A stretch of DNA of 64,000 bases from Bog-473 sp963706555 (GTDB taxonomy: Bacteria; Actinomycetota; Acidimicrobiia; Acidimicrobiales; RAAP-2). This document shows, piece after piece, positions 1-8,578 of this stretch. The first letter of the stretch is position 1, and every line of letters begins with the position of its first letter. The notes under the pieces are model-generated. The model worked only from the letters and a program-made list of their open reading frames with translations. It was not told the DNA's origin and did no database searches. The stretch covers positions 62,001-126,000 of the forward strand of contig OY970164.1 of the NCBI GenBank assembly GCA_963706555.1, given 5' to 3'. The translations under genes were made by a program, and so were the position numbers.

Positions 1-41
1 CAGGAGGCATCTCCGATGAGGGCACGTCCGAGCAGGCTCAT
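1..41 (-). CDS. 5' end of an unidentified gene (partial)
   Basis: An ATG on the minus strand at 41 is preceded by an AAGGAG ribosome site 7 bases upstream. The reading frame then stays open to the window edge and encodes MSLLGRALIGDAS. It lies 120 bases downstream of the DUF35 gene on the same strand, so it probably continues the same catabolic operon. Only 13 residues are visible, so no function can be given. Confidence 0.5.
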   Translation of the reverse strand, partial: MSLLGRALIGDAS

Positions 42-161
42 TGGAGCTCTCCTTTCTTGCGGACACGGCGTGCCCCGCTAGGTGGACATCTTGTGAACGG
101 AGCTTTGTCCGCTCGAACTGAGAGGCTCGACGACCGAGCAGCTTAGGGGATTCTTGTCGCC

Positions 162-584
162 CTACGGCCGGTCTTCGCGCCGGAACACCGGGACTGCTTC
201 ACCCCCCGCCGCCGGGACGACGCCGTCGAAGACGACATCGAGTCCGTCGCTCAATTCGTCGGGATGAATCGCCAGGGCGCCGATGACCCATGGGCCCTCC
301 GCCAGTTCGACCAGACCCGCCGTCTGACCCGGCACCCCGTCGATGATGTTGGGGAACAGTGGGTCGGTCGTCCAGGTGACAAGGCAGCCAGTTCCCCGGG
401 TGGCGGTCCACGAGAGGGTCGCACCACCACACGAAGGGCAACGCAAGGGAGGATCCACGTAGGGACCTCCCGGGGGGATCCATGCTGCGCATCGGTCGCA
501 CCGCAGCACCGAGAGTCGCCCCGCCGCGAGGTGGTCGAAGTACGCGGACGACGCATGATCCCTTTTGGCCGTCGTCACCCTCAT
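162..584 (-). CDS. DUF35 Zn-ribbon/OB-fold protein (ChsH2-like partner)
   Basis: This 140-residue protein has a rubredoxin-like zinc ribbon at the N-terminus (CxxC at 29-32 and CxxC at 49-52) followed by an OB-fold-like beta-rich domain, the usual DUF35 layout. Such proteins pair with thiolase-like or MaoC-like enzymes and are thought to bind acyl-CoA. The start ATG overlaps the stop of the upstream thiolase-like gene (ATGA, 581-584), which indicates translational coupling and a physical partner. In steroid side-chain degradation the DUF35 domain of ChsH2 forms an aldolase with Ltp2. By analogy this pair may be such an aldolase, but the substrate is unknown. A longer frame continues upstream inside the thiolase gene but has no family-like sequence, so the coupled ATG was chosen. 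Confidence 0.85.
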   Translation of the reverse strand: MRVTTAKRDHASSAYFDHLAAGRLSVLRCDRCAAWIPPGGPYVDPPLRCPSCGGATLSWTATRGTGCLVTWTTDPLFPNIIDGVPGQTAGLVELAEGPWVIGALAIHPDELSDGLDVVFDGVVPAAGGEAVPVFRREDRP

Positions 585-1756
585 GCCTTCCGATGAGGAG
601 AGAGGATCAGCGTTCCGTGGTAGTCCAGAATCCCGCCGTTCCCACTCACGAGAATCAGGTCGTTGCGCGCAGCCTGCCTCTGCCCACCTTGCCCCCGGCC
701 TTGAATGACCGCCTCGGAGAGTGGGGTGGCACCCCAGAGGTAATAGGCACTGAGTTGCCCGCCGCCGGTGTTGACGGGAAGTGACCCTCCCGGGTTGATG
801 GCTCCGCTGGCGACGAAGGACCCACCTTCTCCTTTCGCGCAGAAGCCGTAATCCTCCAGGGTGATAACAACGGTGAAGGTGTAGCAATCGTAGATCTGGG
901 CCTGATCTATGTCGCTGAGCTGGACACCGGCCATCGTCAAGGCAGTTGCTCCGGACTGACCGGCCCCGGACACCAGACCGAATTCACAGCCTCGGGTCAT
1001 GGAATAGGTCGGATGCCCCTGTCCCCATCCATGCACGTAGACAGGTGGTTGGGGCATGTCGCGAGCCCGGTCCTCCGATGTCAGGACAAAGGCGATCGCT
1101 CCGTTCGACACCATGCAGCAGTCGAGAAGGTGCAGCGGGTCGGCGATCATGCGCGAGCTCTGGTGGTCGGCGATGGTCATCGGCTCGCGGAATCGTGCGA
1201 TCGGGTTGCCGACGGCCCACGCCCTCTGCGCGACTGCAACTGCTCCAAGTTGCTCACTCGTCGTCCCGAACCTGTTCATGTGCCGCCTGGCCGCGAGGGC
1301 ATAGAAGGAGTTCGGGCTCGTCAGCCCGACAGCCGGTGCGACCGTTCGCAGGCCCGTCAATTTCTGGCCAGTCGCATACGAAGAGCCCGAAGGCACCGAC
1401 GGATCCTGAAGGGGGGCATCGGCGTGGACATAGACCACGCACTTGGCCGTCCCTGTCGACACAGCTGTCGCGGCGTACTGGATCGCCGCGCTGGCAGTGG
1501 CGCCGGCGGCGAACATGTTGACGTTGAGGCCCAAATTGCGCATCCCGAGAGATGCCGGGACGTTTCCGAATGCACCCGACATCCCGTAGCTGGTGATGAT
1601 GCCGTCCACGTCGGACGGGGCCAACCCGGAATCAGCCAGGGCCCGCTGGACAGCGTCGAGAGCGAAGTCGGTGACGGAGCGGCCGTAGACCTTGCCGACG
1701 TCGGTGATGCCGAGCCCGACGATCGCTGCCCCACGGCGTTCCTGCCCCCCCGTCAC
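581..1756 (-). CDS. Thiolase-fold lipid-transfer protein / Ltp2-like aldolase
   Basis: This is a 391-residue protein of the thiolase superfamily (SCP-x/lipid-transfer branch). The N-terminal position where thiolases carry the nucleophilic cysteine reads GATASA (85-90), so the cysteine is absent. The second active-site segment is SGNGG (371-375), also without cysteine. YDCYTFT (289-295) and NTGGGQ (329-334) match the Ltp2-type pattern. Claisen condensation is therefore unlikely, and a retro-aldol role with the coupled DUF35 protein is more plausible. The GTG start at 1756 overlaps the stop of the VOC gene (GTGA). A frame extends upstream to 2086 but is arginine-rich shadow sequence over the VOC gene. 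The family is clear; the reaction is inference. Confidence 0.85.
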   Translation of the reverse strand: MTGGQERRGAAIVGLGITDVGKVYGRSVTDFALDAVQRALADSGLAPSDVDGIITSYGMSGAFGNVPASLGMRNLGLNVNMFAAGATASAAIQYAATAVSTGTAKCVVYVHADAPLQDPSVPSGSSYATGQKLTGLRTVAPAVGLTSPNSFYALAARRHMNRFGTTSEQLGAVAVAQRAWAVGNPIARFREPMTIADHQSSRMIADPLHLLDCCMVSNGAIAFVLTSEDRARDMPQPPVYVHGWGQGHPTYSMTRGCEFGLVSGAGQSGATALTMAGVQLSDIDQAQIYDCYTFTVVITLEDYGFCAKGEGGSFVASGAINPGGSLPVNTGGGQLSAYYLWGATPLSEAVIQGRGQGGQRQAARNDLILVSGNGGILDYHGTLILSPHRKA

Positions 1757-2136
1757 TGCTCCATGACCAGACAGAACGGGTGGCCGGACGGATCGGCATG
1801 CACCTGATAAATGCCCCCCTCCCCGTGGACGGGCTCCTTGAGCACTCGCGCTCCCAGCGCGAGGGCTCGCGTTGAGGCTGCCGTGAGGTCTCCGACCGTG
1901 AAGTCGACGTGCAACTGCTGAGGCTGGCCATCGGGCCATTCCGGCGGCGTGTAGTCGTCGACCCGTTGAAACGCCAGCTTGAATGGCACCTGTGCAACAT
2001 GGACCTCCGACCAATCCGGATCTTCGGAAACCGTGCCACCCAGCAGCTGACCGTAAAATCTGGCGAGTGCCGGCGGATCTGGGCAATCGAACACCGCTGA
2101 CCGCAGGTGTATCTGCGGCACACTCGCTTCAGCCAT
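1753..2136 (-). CDS. VOC (glyoxalase/bleomycin-resistance fold) protein
   Basis: A 127-residue single-domain vicinal-oxygen-chelate protein. It has two beta-alpha-beta-beta-beta halves, with FYGQLLG early and a C-terminal HADPSGHPFCLVME segment typical of glyoxalase-like proteins. These bind a divalent metal and act on small organic substrates or sequester drugs; the substrate cannot be read from sequence. The ATG at 2136 fits the family start better than an upstream ATG at 2214, which would add 26 unrelated residues. The stop overlaps the GTG of the thiolase-like gene, so it is the first visible gene of the minus-strand operon. Confidence 0.85.
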   Translation of the reverse strand: MAEASVPQIHLRSAVFDCPDPPALARFYGQLLGGTVSEDPDWSEVHVAQVPFKLAFQRVDDYTPPEWPDGQPQQLHVDFTVGDLTAASTRALALGARVLKEPVHGEGGIYQVHADPSGHPFCLVMEQ

Positions 2137-2409
2137 TGCCGTGAATCTACCAACACGCACCGCGGAAAGCGGCTCCCGGCCACCCATGTCGAATTCTGAC
2201 ACTCCGCCACACATGTGATGCCGTTGCGACTGCCGGCATCACCCGATCCCGGATCTGCCAAGATCGATCCTCCGGCCTCGATCGGGAGAATGGCGCGAGA
2301 CTTGACCAATGCCCGGGGCCGCCTGTTCAGACTGCAGCGCATCTGAAGATCCAGGCCGGCAATTGATCATCGCCGTTCCCCCGGGGCGCCGCCCGCTCCT
2401 GTTGCGTGC
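2137..2409. other. Divergent intergenic region
   Basis: These 273 bases separate the minus-strand VOC-thiolase-DUF35 operon from the plus-strand DMT gene. They must hold both promoters. No convincing -35/-10 pair, operator or RNA structure was recognised. Confidence 0.4.
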
Positions 2410-3282
2410 ATGAGTATCGTCTTCGCGCTGCTCGCAGCCCTCTCGAATGCCCTCAACGTCATCACGCAGCACGTCGCGAGCACGAGCGATCCCGACGGCG
2501 CCAAAGGATGGCGTTTCGTTCGGTACCTGCTGCGCAATCCGCTATGGCTCTTCGGGTGGTTGGCGCTCATCAGCGCGTTCATCTTCCAGGCGCTCGCGCT
2601 GCACAATGGCCTCCTCTCCTCCGTCCAAACCTTGCTCATGACAGAGCTCGTTTTCGCGCTCGTGCTGCGACGTGTCTGGCTGGGCCAGAGCATCTCATCG
2701 GCCGCATGGCTGTCGGCGGCCCTGACCTGCATTTCGATTTCAGTGTTCATTGTGGTCGCCGAACCACGTGGCGGATCGAGTGCGCCGACGTCACATGCGT
2801 GGGCGTCTTCGATCTTCTTTTGTGGTGGGGCCGCAGCGGTGCTCGTACTTTTCGCCCTCCGTGGTTCGCCGACAAGACGGGCCGCCCTCTTCGCCACGGC
2901 CGCCGGCGTCGTGTGGGGGTTGGAAGCAACGTTCATCAAGACGACCACCGACGTGATCGCCCGCTACGGGATCGGCGGTACCTTCGTGCGGTGGCCGGTC
3001 TATGCGATGGCGGTGACCGGAGCGGTCGGGGTGGTGATCACGCAATCGGCACTGCACGTGGGGCCTCTCAGAGTGTCGCAACCACTCCTCGTGATCGTTG
3101 ACCCGTTGATCAGCATCGCGCTCGGCGTGCACTTGTACGGTGAGCGGTTTACCGACAGTCCGACCGATCTCACACTGGGCGCCATTGCTTTTGTCGCGAT
3201 GTGCCTCGGTGTTCTTCTCATGACCCGAACCGTGCCCGAGTCGACAGAGCGGCGCCCAAAAGACTCAGAACATCCGGTGTGA
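2410..3282 (+). CDS. DMT/EamA-like (NIPA-type) membrane transporter
   Basis: A 290-residue, strongly hydrophobic protein with about nine transmembrane segments starting at residue 3. Its layout matches the drug/metabolite transporter superfamily. Family-like features are the alternating hydrophobic helices and a late PLLVIVDPLISIALG segment. A paralogue lies at 4827-5762 with the matching PLVSIALG segment, on the other side of the DUF2252 gene. It probably exports or imports a small metabolite; no substrate can be assigned. The start is an ATG with no strong ribosome site. Confidence 0.8.
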   Translation: MSIVFALLAALSNALNVITQHVASTSDPDGAKGWRFVRYLLRNPLWLFGWLALISAFIFQALALHNGLLSSVQTLLMTELVFALVLRRVWLGQSISSAAWLSAALTCISISVFIVVAEPRGGSSAPTSHAWASSIFFCGGAAAVLVLFALRGSPTRRAALFATAAGVVWGLEATFIKTTTDVIARYGIGGTFVRWPVYAMAVTGAVGVVITQSALHVGPLRVSQPLLVIVDPLISIALGVHLYGERFTDSPTDLTLGAIAFVAMCLGVLLMTRTVPESTERRPKDSEHPV

Positions 3283-3330
3283 TCCCCGGCTCCGCGGTTT
3301 GTTCTCAGGCACCTACGGTAAAGTCCGGCG

Positions 3331-4695
3331 GTGGATTTCTCCAGCGGCGCGCGGCAGTCAGTCGAAACACGCAGGGCCGCCGGCCGGGCATTGCGCTCGG
3401 CCGCGCCACGCAGTTCCCATGCCGAGTGGAGCCCGTCGCCGGCGCGTCAGAACCCGCTCGAGGTGCTCCAGCTCCAGGCCGCGACGCGGCTGCCAGAGCT
3501 CGGGCGCCTCCGCTACGGGCGTATGGCCGAGTCACCATTCGCCTTTTTCCGAGGCGCCGCAGCTGTCATGGCCATGGACCTGGCAACAACGCCGACCACC
3601 GGCGTGTACGTCCAGGCCTGCGGCGACGCGCATGTCAACAATTTCGGCTTCTTCGCCAGCCCTGAGCGCAACCTCGTCTTCGACATCAACGACTTCGACG
3701 AGACGATTCCAGGCCCGTGGGAATGGGACGTCAAGCGCCTCTGCGCCAGTCTGCACGTCGTCGCCCGACAACGGAGCCTCCCCTCGGCCGACGCGGACGC
3801 CATCGTCATGGCCACAGCCCGCACGTATCGCACGCATCTCGCCGACTACGCGACCTGGGACACGCTGGACCTGTTCTACGAGCGCACCGAGATCCGACGT
3901 GTCGTCGAGCATTTCCCGATCCGAAGGCGCTCGGGGGTCGTGCGGGAGATCAAGCGGGCACGCCGCAAGGACCACCTCCGAGCCGTCGCCAAACTGACCC
4001 ACGTCGTGGACGGTCGGAGGCGATTCCTCGACGACCCGCCTCTGCTCGTACACCTCGAGCAGACGGGCCATGGTGTGGAAGAGGTCAAGGGGCTGATCGA
4101 GGATTACCGCGGGACGCTCACCGATGACCGGCGCTACATGTTCGACCGGTTCGAGCTGCTCGACGTGGCTCGCAAGGTGGTGGGCGTGGGGAGCGTGGGC
4201 ACACGGTGCTGGATCGCCCTCATGGCGGGCCCGGAGAATCCCGGGTCCGACTTCATCGTCCTGCAGGCGAAGGAAGCCCAGCCATCGGTCCTCGCACCGT
4301 ATGTCAGGCCGTCGGCACACGGGCAGCATGCAAAGCGCGTGGTCGTCGGGCAGCGCCTGGTCCAGGCGGCAAGCGACGTGTTCTTGGGCTGGGCCGAGGG
4401 ACCCGCATCGGGCCGCCACTACTACATCCGCCAACTCTGGGACTCCAAGGGCCAGGGGAACCCGATGGAGATGGATCTCGAGACCCTCACCCGCTACGGG
4501 GGGCTCTGCGCGTGGGTCCTCGCCCGCTCACACGCGCGCACCGGCGATGCCGTGATGATCTCCGCGTACCTCGGGAAAGGGGCGAATTTCGACCGGGCCG
4601 TTGCCGAGTTCTCCCGGGCCTACGCCGTCACCAACGAAGCTGACCACCAGGCGCTGGTCGACGCGGGGCTGGGCGACGCGAGGGGGTCACTGTGA
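3331..4695 (+). CDS. DUF2252 family protein (kinase-like fold)
   Basis: A 454-residue protein with the DUF2252 signature: GDAHVNNFG at about 98-106 followed by DINDFDE about 20 residues later. These resemble the catalytic HxxN and metal-binding D motifs of aminoglycoside-phosphotransferase-like kinases. Related conserved segments (FFRG, WDVKRL, YYIRQLWDSKG) are present. The biochemical activity of the family is uncertain; phosphotransfer to a small molecule or protein is the structural expectation. The start is GTG at 3331. It lies 48 bases after one DMT transporter and 131 bases before its paralogue, suggesting a joint transport/modification function. Confidence 0.85.
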   Translation: MDFSSGARQSVETRRAAGRALRSAAPRSSHAEWSPSPARQNPLEVLQLQAATRLPELGRLRYGRMAESPFAFFRGAAAVMAMDLATTPTTGVYVQACGDAHVNNFGFFASPERNLVFDINDFDETIPGPWEWDVKRLCASLHVVARQRSLPSADADAIVMATARTYRTHLADYATWDTLDLFYERTEIRRVVEHFPIRRRSGVVREIKRARRKDHLRAVAKLTHVVDGRRRFLDDPPLLVHLEQTGHGVEEVKGLIEDYRGTLTDDRRYMFDRFELLDVARKVVGVGSVGTRCWIALMAGPENPGSDFIVLQAKEAQPSVLAPYVRPSAHGQHAKRVVVGQRLVQAASDVFLGWAEGPASGRHYYIRQLWDSKGQGNPMEMDLETLTRYGGLCAWVLARSHARTGDAVMISAYLGKGANFDRAVAEFSRAYAVTNEADHQALVDAGLGDARGSL

Positions 4696-4826
4696 AAGCA
4701 TCTCGCCACCACGGCTTGGTATCCGATGACGGATGCAACGCAAGAACCATGATCGGGGAGCAAGCCGGGACCCGCTTCGATCAGTCAAGATTCGACTCTG
4801 ATCATCGCTAGGAGGCGGAAACATCA

Positions 4827-5762
4827 GTGGTCTATCTCCTCGCCACGGCGTGCGCGCTGTCCAATGCGCTGGCGAGCGTCCTTCAGCGCATGGGGCTCGA
4901 AGATGCCCCTGCGTCCGACACGCTCAAGCTCAGCCTGCTGACGCACGCGCTCAAACGCGGCGTGTGGCTCCTCGGTCTTGCCTTCATCGTGGCCACCATC
5001 CCCCTCCAAATCGTGGCACTGCACCTGGGAACCCTGAGCCAGGTGCAGCCCATCTTGACCTCCGAATTGCTGTTCTTGGTCCTTCTTTTGGCCACCTGGT
5101 TCCGGTTCCGAGTCGGTTGGCGTGAGTGGTTCGGCTGCGCCGGAGCGGCGGGTGGTCTGGCCGGTTTCTTGATCTTCGCTCAACCTGGCGGTGGCAACGA
5201 CGTGCCCACAACCTTCGAGTGGATCGTGGCGGTCTCACTCTGCGCAGGAGCGGCGCTTCTGGCCACCCTATCGGCGTTGCGCGGCCCTCGCTGGTGGCGC
5301 GCCGCCGCCTTCGGCGCGGCGGGGGCAGTGGGGTTTGCACTTACGGCCTCGCTGCTCAAGTCGGTGAGCAACTACATCGCGACCGATTGGGTCCATATCT
5401 TCTTCCATTGGCAGACCTACGGCGCCGCGGTGTGCGGGGCGTTGTCACTGTTCGTGACGCAAAGCGCCTACCACGCAGGTCCCATCGCTGCCTCTCAGAC
5501 AGCGCTCGTGCTGGTCGACCCGTTGGTCAGCATCGCCCTCGGTATCGGTCTCTTCGGGGACAGTCTCCGCACCTCCGGCGCCTTCGGCCCATTGGAGGCA
5601 ATGTCGCTGCTGATCATGTTCGTCGGCACCGCCTCGCTCGCCCAATCACCACTTGTTGCAGGAATGAAGGGTGACGATGACCGGGACGCAGAAATGCTCT
5701 CTCCGCGCTCCCATTCGAGACGCCTCATCGACGCGGTCCAACCCGAACTCCCACCTGAGTGA
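4827..5762 (+). CDS. DMT/EamA-like membrane transporter (paralogue)
   Basis: A 311-residue membrane protein with about nine or ten hydrophobic helices, homologous to the one at 2410-3282. Both share the SNAL-type N-terminus, the LHxGxLSxVQ segment and a VDPLxSIALG segment. A clear AGGAGG site at 4810-4815 sits 11 bases upstream of the GTG start. The last 35 residues are polar and cytoplasmic in character. Two diverged copies flanking DUF2252 suggest either two substrates or a heterodimeric transporter. Confidence 0.8.
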   Translation: MVYLLATACALSNALASVLQRMGLEDAPASDTLKLSLLTHALKRGVWLLGLAFIVATIPLQIVALHLGTLSQVQPILTSELLFLVLLLATWFRFRVGWREWFGCAGAAGGLAGFLIFAQPGGGNDVPTTFEWIVAVSLCAGAALLATLSALRGPRWWRAAAFGAAGAVGFALTASLLKSVSNYIATDWVHIFFHWQTYGAAVCGALSLFVTQSAYHAGPIAASQTALVLVDPLVSIALGIGLFGDSLRTSGAFGPLEAMSLLIMFVGTASLAQSPLVAGMKGDDDRDAEMLSPRSHSRRLIDAVQPELPPE

Positions 5763-5796
5763 TCTGACGACCCACCGGGGCAGGCGACGGCTGCGT

Positions 5797-6897
5797 TCAG
5801 TGGTGCCGGAGTGCGATGCCTGCCACCTCTAACGCATCGATGAAATCGTGGCCCCAGCCGGTCGTGGTACGCGCCGCCGGTTCCCAACCGCGGTCGTCGA
5901 GAAAACGGCGGACGTTCCCGACGACCGAAGCGGGTGTGGGGAGGCAGACCGCGGCGTCACCCAGCTCCAACTCGTGCATCAGGTTCTCTCTTCCATGCCC
6001 CGGCACGACATCGAGCAGTACCATCCGCCGCCCGACGACTCTGGCCTCCCGGCAAGTGTCGCCCGAGCTGGTGACAACGACGTCGCTCGCTGCCATCAAT
6101 GTGGGGACCTGATCCGTGTAGCCGAACGAGATCACCGTTGGATAGTCACGGGAGACGGCGGCCAATCGCGCGCGAAGGCTCTCGTTGGTGCCGCTCACTG
6201 CAAGCACCCACCATCCTTCGGATGCCAACGCGCGGGCGACGGCGTCGAGAGGTCCGAGACCCCACGCTCCTGACATGAGAAGGACACATGAGGCGTCGTT
6301 CGGAACCGCGAGCGAAGCCCGCGCCTCTGCGCTGCTGGGGGCGTCATAGAAATCGGGTCGTACCGGTGCCTCCACCACACTGACCCGGGCGGCAGGGTGA
6401 TAGCGGCGAACGGACGCGGCCGCCAACTCCGAGGTGACAAGAAACAGATCCGTTCCTTCGTGGGCCCACATCCCGTGGGCGAACGAATCCGTCATGAACA
6501 CGACGGTCGCCAGTTCGGGCCGTTCGCGCTTGAGGTGCACCGCAGCCGACGCCCCTGTGGCAAAGACAGAGACGACCAGGTCGGGGTCGAATCGGTCAAC
6601 CTCTTCGATGAGTTTGGGCAACATGACCTTGACCGCAGCTCGATCCATGAACCTGCCGACGAGCCCATTGCCCCGCAGTTGGGAGAAGTGGAAACCGTCG
6701 TACACTGGCGTGACGGACAAGAGGCTGCGAAAGACCCAGTTGCCGACAGCCGAAGGACCGCCACCGAGCATCGGCATGCAGTCGACGATCCCGCTTTGCA
6801 CCCCGTAGGGCGAAAGCGCAGCAGCGCAGGCCTCGGCCAGGGTGTCGTGCCCGGCACCGAACTTGCCGGAGAGGAACAACGTCCGCTGTACGGTCAC
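5797..6897 (-). CDS. MGDG-synthase/MurG-like glycosyltransferase
   Basis: A 366-residue GT-B glycosyltransferase related to monogalactosyldiacylglycerol synthases and UgtP/MurG. It has an N-terminal FGAGHDTLA loop (GxGH-type, about 14-22), an acceptor-side domain, and a C-terminal nucleotide-sugar domain with SGAWGLGP, DVVVTSSGDTCREA and VVPGHGRENL. Such enzymes transfer a sugar from a nucleotide sugar to a lipid at the inner membrane. It is the last gene of a four-gene unit, and its start overlaps the deacetylase stop (6894-6897, ATGA). The operon suggests it attaches an aminated or deacetylated sugar to a lipid carrier (inference). Confidence 0.85.
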   Translation of the reverse strand: MTVQRTLFLSGKFGAGHDTLAEACAAALSPYGVQSGIVDCMPMLGGGPSAVGNWVFRSLLSVTPVYDGFHFSQLRGNGLVGRFMDRAAVKVMLPKLIEEVDRFDPDLVVSVFATGASAAVHLKRERPELATVVFMTDSFAHGMWAHEGTDLFLVTSELAAASVRRYHPAARVSVVEAPVRPDFYDAPSSAEARASLAVPNDASCVLLMSGAWGLGPLDAVARALASEGWWVLAVSGTNESLRARLAAVSRDYPTVISFGYTDQVPTLMAASDVVVTSSGDTCREARVVGRRMVLLDVVPGHGRENLMHELELGDAAVCLPTPASVVGNVRRFLDDRGWEPAARTTTGWGHDFIDALEVAGIALRHH

Positions 6898-7652
6898 CGG
6901 TGAAGTCCGACCAAATGGTCGAGAGTGACCGCTTTCAGGCTCTGCCGATGCAAATCCTCAGCGATGACGTCGAGGGCTTCAGTGGCCCGGCGCGCCGAAC
7001 CGGAGGGCGACAGGACGTCGGCATCGTGGAGCAACACGATGCTGCCCCGAGAAAGGCCGGCACACACGCGACGGGCGACGCTGGTCGCATCCGGCTCGTC
7101 CCATTCCCTGCCCCACGCGGACCACAGGACGAGGCGGAGCCCATGGCGCCTGGCCTCGACCATGGTCGCGGCAGTGGTTTGGCCGAAGGGCGGGCGGAAC
7201 CAACGAGGGCGGATGCCGACCTGCTCCAAGCCATCGACCGCCCTGTCCAGATCCGCCCGCACCCACCTCGGGGTACGGGCGAAATGATGCGCGTGGTGAT
7301 AGCCGTGGGTCTCGACCTGGTGCCCCCGGCGGCTGATCTCGTCGACCAATTCAGGGTGCCGTGCCACCTGCGCACCGAGGCAGAAGAACGTGGCGGACAA
7401 GGACAGGTGGTCGAGGCGGTCGAGCACCGCAGGAGTGGTCCGGGGGTCCGGACCGTCGTCGAAGGTCAGTGCGACCGCGTCTCCGCTGCGCGCCCGCCAT
7501 CGGCAAAGGTCGAAAGGCAGGACGCGGAGGGGCAACCACTGTCCCAGACTGACGACGCTGGGAACCATATGGGCACCGGCGACGAGGCCGACCGGGATCA
7601 GTGCCCGAGCCGTCCACGCGTGCCGTGGCGAGCGTCGGACGGCAGTGCTCAC
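6894..7652 (-). CDS. NodB-type polysaccharide deacetylase
   Basis: A 252-residue carbohydrate esterase family 4 protein. The first NodB motif TFDDGPDP (63-70) supplies the catalytic base and metal Asp. HGYHHAHH (116-123) supplies the metal histidines, RWFRPPFG follows, and SIVLLHD is the late histidine motif. A hydrophobic stretch at about 17-37 may be a signal anchor, placing the enzyme at the membrane. It removes N- or O-acetyl groups from sugars. The start overlaps the epimerase stop by 4 bases and its own stop overlaps the glycosyltransferase start, so the order is epimerase, deacetylase, glycosyltransferase. Confidence 0.9.
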   Translation of the reverse strand: MSTAVRRSPRHAWTARALIPVGLVAGAHMVPSVVSLGQWLPLRVLPFDLCRWRARSGDAVALTFDDGPDPRTTPAVLDRLDHLSLSATFFCLGAQVARHPELVDEISRRGHQVETHGYHHAHHFARTPRWVRADLDRAVDGLEQVGIRPRWFRPPFGQTTAATMVEARRHGLRLVLWSAWGREWDEPDATSVARRVCAGLSRGSIVLLHDADVLSPSGSARRATEALDVIAEDLHRQSLKAVTLDHLVGLHR

Positions 7653-8578
7653 ACGGAACTGGGTTGCTCGATGGGATCATCGTCGACCAGCCACTCGACA
7701 TAGCGCCGCATTCCCTCGTCGAAGGATGTCTGCGGCTCCCAGCCAAGGACGCGGTTCGCTTTCTCCACCGAGATGGCACGCCCGGCGTAGTCACCGGGGC
7801 GTGCCGGGGTGTACTCGATCTCCGCCAGGGGATCGATCAGCTCGCAGGCAAGTTCTGCGGCATGACGGATGCTCACCGGCGCTGGGCCCTCCAAGTTGAA
7901 GATCTGGTCGGCACCCGCCTCGCCCAATGCCAGGACATGGGCCTCAGCCAGGTCCTCGACGTAGATGTAGTTGCGGAACTGCAGTCCGTCGCCGTGAATG
8001 GTGATCTTTTCGCCCGAGCGGGCACGGTGCAGGAATTGGGGAATGGCGAGCTCTGGACGCATTCGCGGCCCGAAGGGAATGCCGTAGCGCAGGATCGTAT
8101 AGGGCAGGCCGTAGAGCTCTCCGTAACTGGAGACGACCAGCTCGGCGGCGATCTTCGAGGCGGTGTAGACGTGGGCGCTCCCTGTGGAGGACAGGGGCGC
8201 ATCCTCTCGCAACGGGCCGTCACCCGGTGCTGCGGTGTAGACCCAGACGGTGCTGGCCAAGATGACCCGGCCCACCCCGTTTCGACGGGCCGCCTCGCAC
8301 ACCCGGGCTGTGCCCACCACGTTGATCTCCATCGTTCCGACGGGATCGGCGTGGGCGTCGTTGACGTTGGCGACCGCCGCCAGATGGAACACGGCATCGC
8401 TGCCGGCGGTGGCCTTGACCAGACTGGTCAGGTCGGTCACGTCGGCGTCGTAATACCCGACGTCGGGTCGATGGGGCGCTCGGGTATCGATCACCACCAC
8501 CTCGTGACCGTCCGCCACCAGGTAATCGACCACATGCGACCCGATGAAGCCCGACCCGCCTGTCACTGAGACCTTCAC
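7649..8578 (-). CDS. NAD-dependent nucleotide-sugar epimerase/dehydratase
   Basis: A 309-residue extended short-chain dehydrogenase. The Rossmann motif TGGSGFIG is at 6-13, the aspartate for the NAD ribose follows, and the YxxxK catalytic pair is at 138-142. FRNYIYVEDLAEA is typical of GalE/RmlB-like enzymes. It interconverts or dehydrates a nucleotide sugar; the exact product cannot be told. It sits between the DegT aminotransferase and the deacetylase with 4-base overlaps on both sides. It may make the keto-sugar that DegT aminates, or epimerise the aminated product. Confidence 0.9.
   Translation of the reverse strand: MKVSVTGGSGFIGSHVVDYLVADGHEVVVIDTRAPHRPDVGYYDADVTDLTSLVKATAGSDAVFHLAAVANVNDAHADPVGTMEINVVGTARVCEAARRNGVGRVILASTVWVYTAAPGDGPLREDAPLSSTGSAHVYTASKIAAELVVSSYGELYGLPYTILRYGIPFGPRMRPELAIPQFLHRARSGEKITIHGDGLQFRNYIYVEDLAEAHVLALGEAGADQIFNLEGPAPVSIRHAAELACELIDPLAEIEYTPARPGDYAGRAISVEKANRVLGWEPQTSFDEGMRRYVEWLVDDDPIEQPSSV

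Noticed and set aside
3532..4434. Long minus-strand frame opposite the DUF2252 gene
   Set aside because: It is an antisense shadow created by high GC; its sequence resembles no family, whereas the plus strand has clear DUF2252 motifs.
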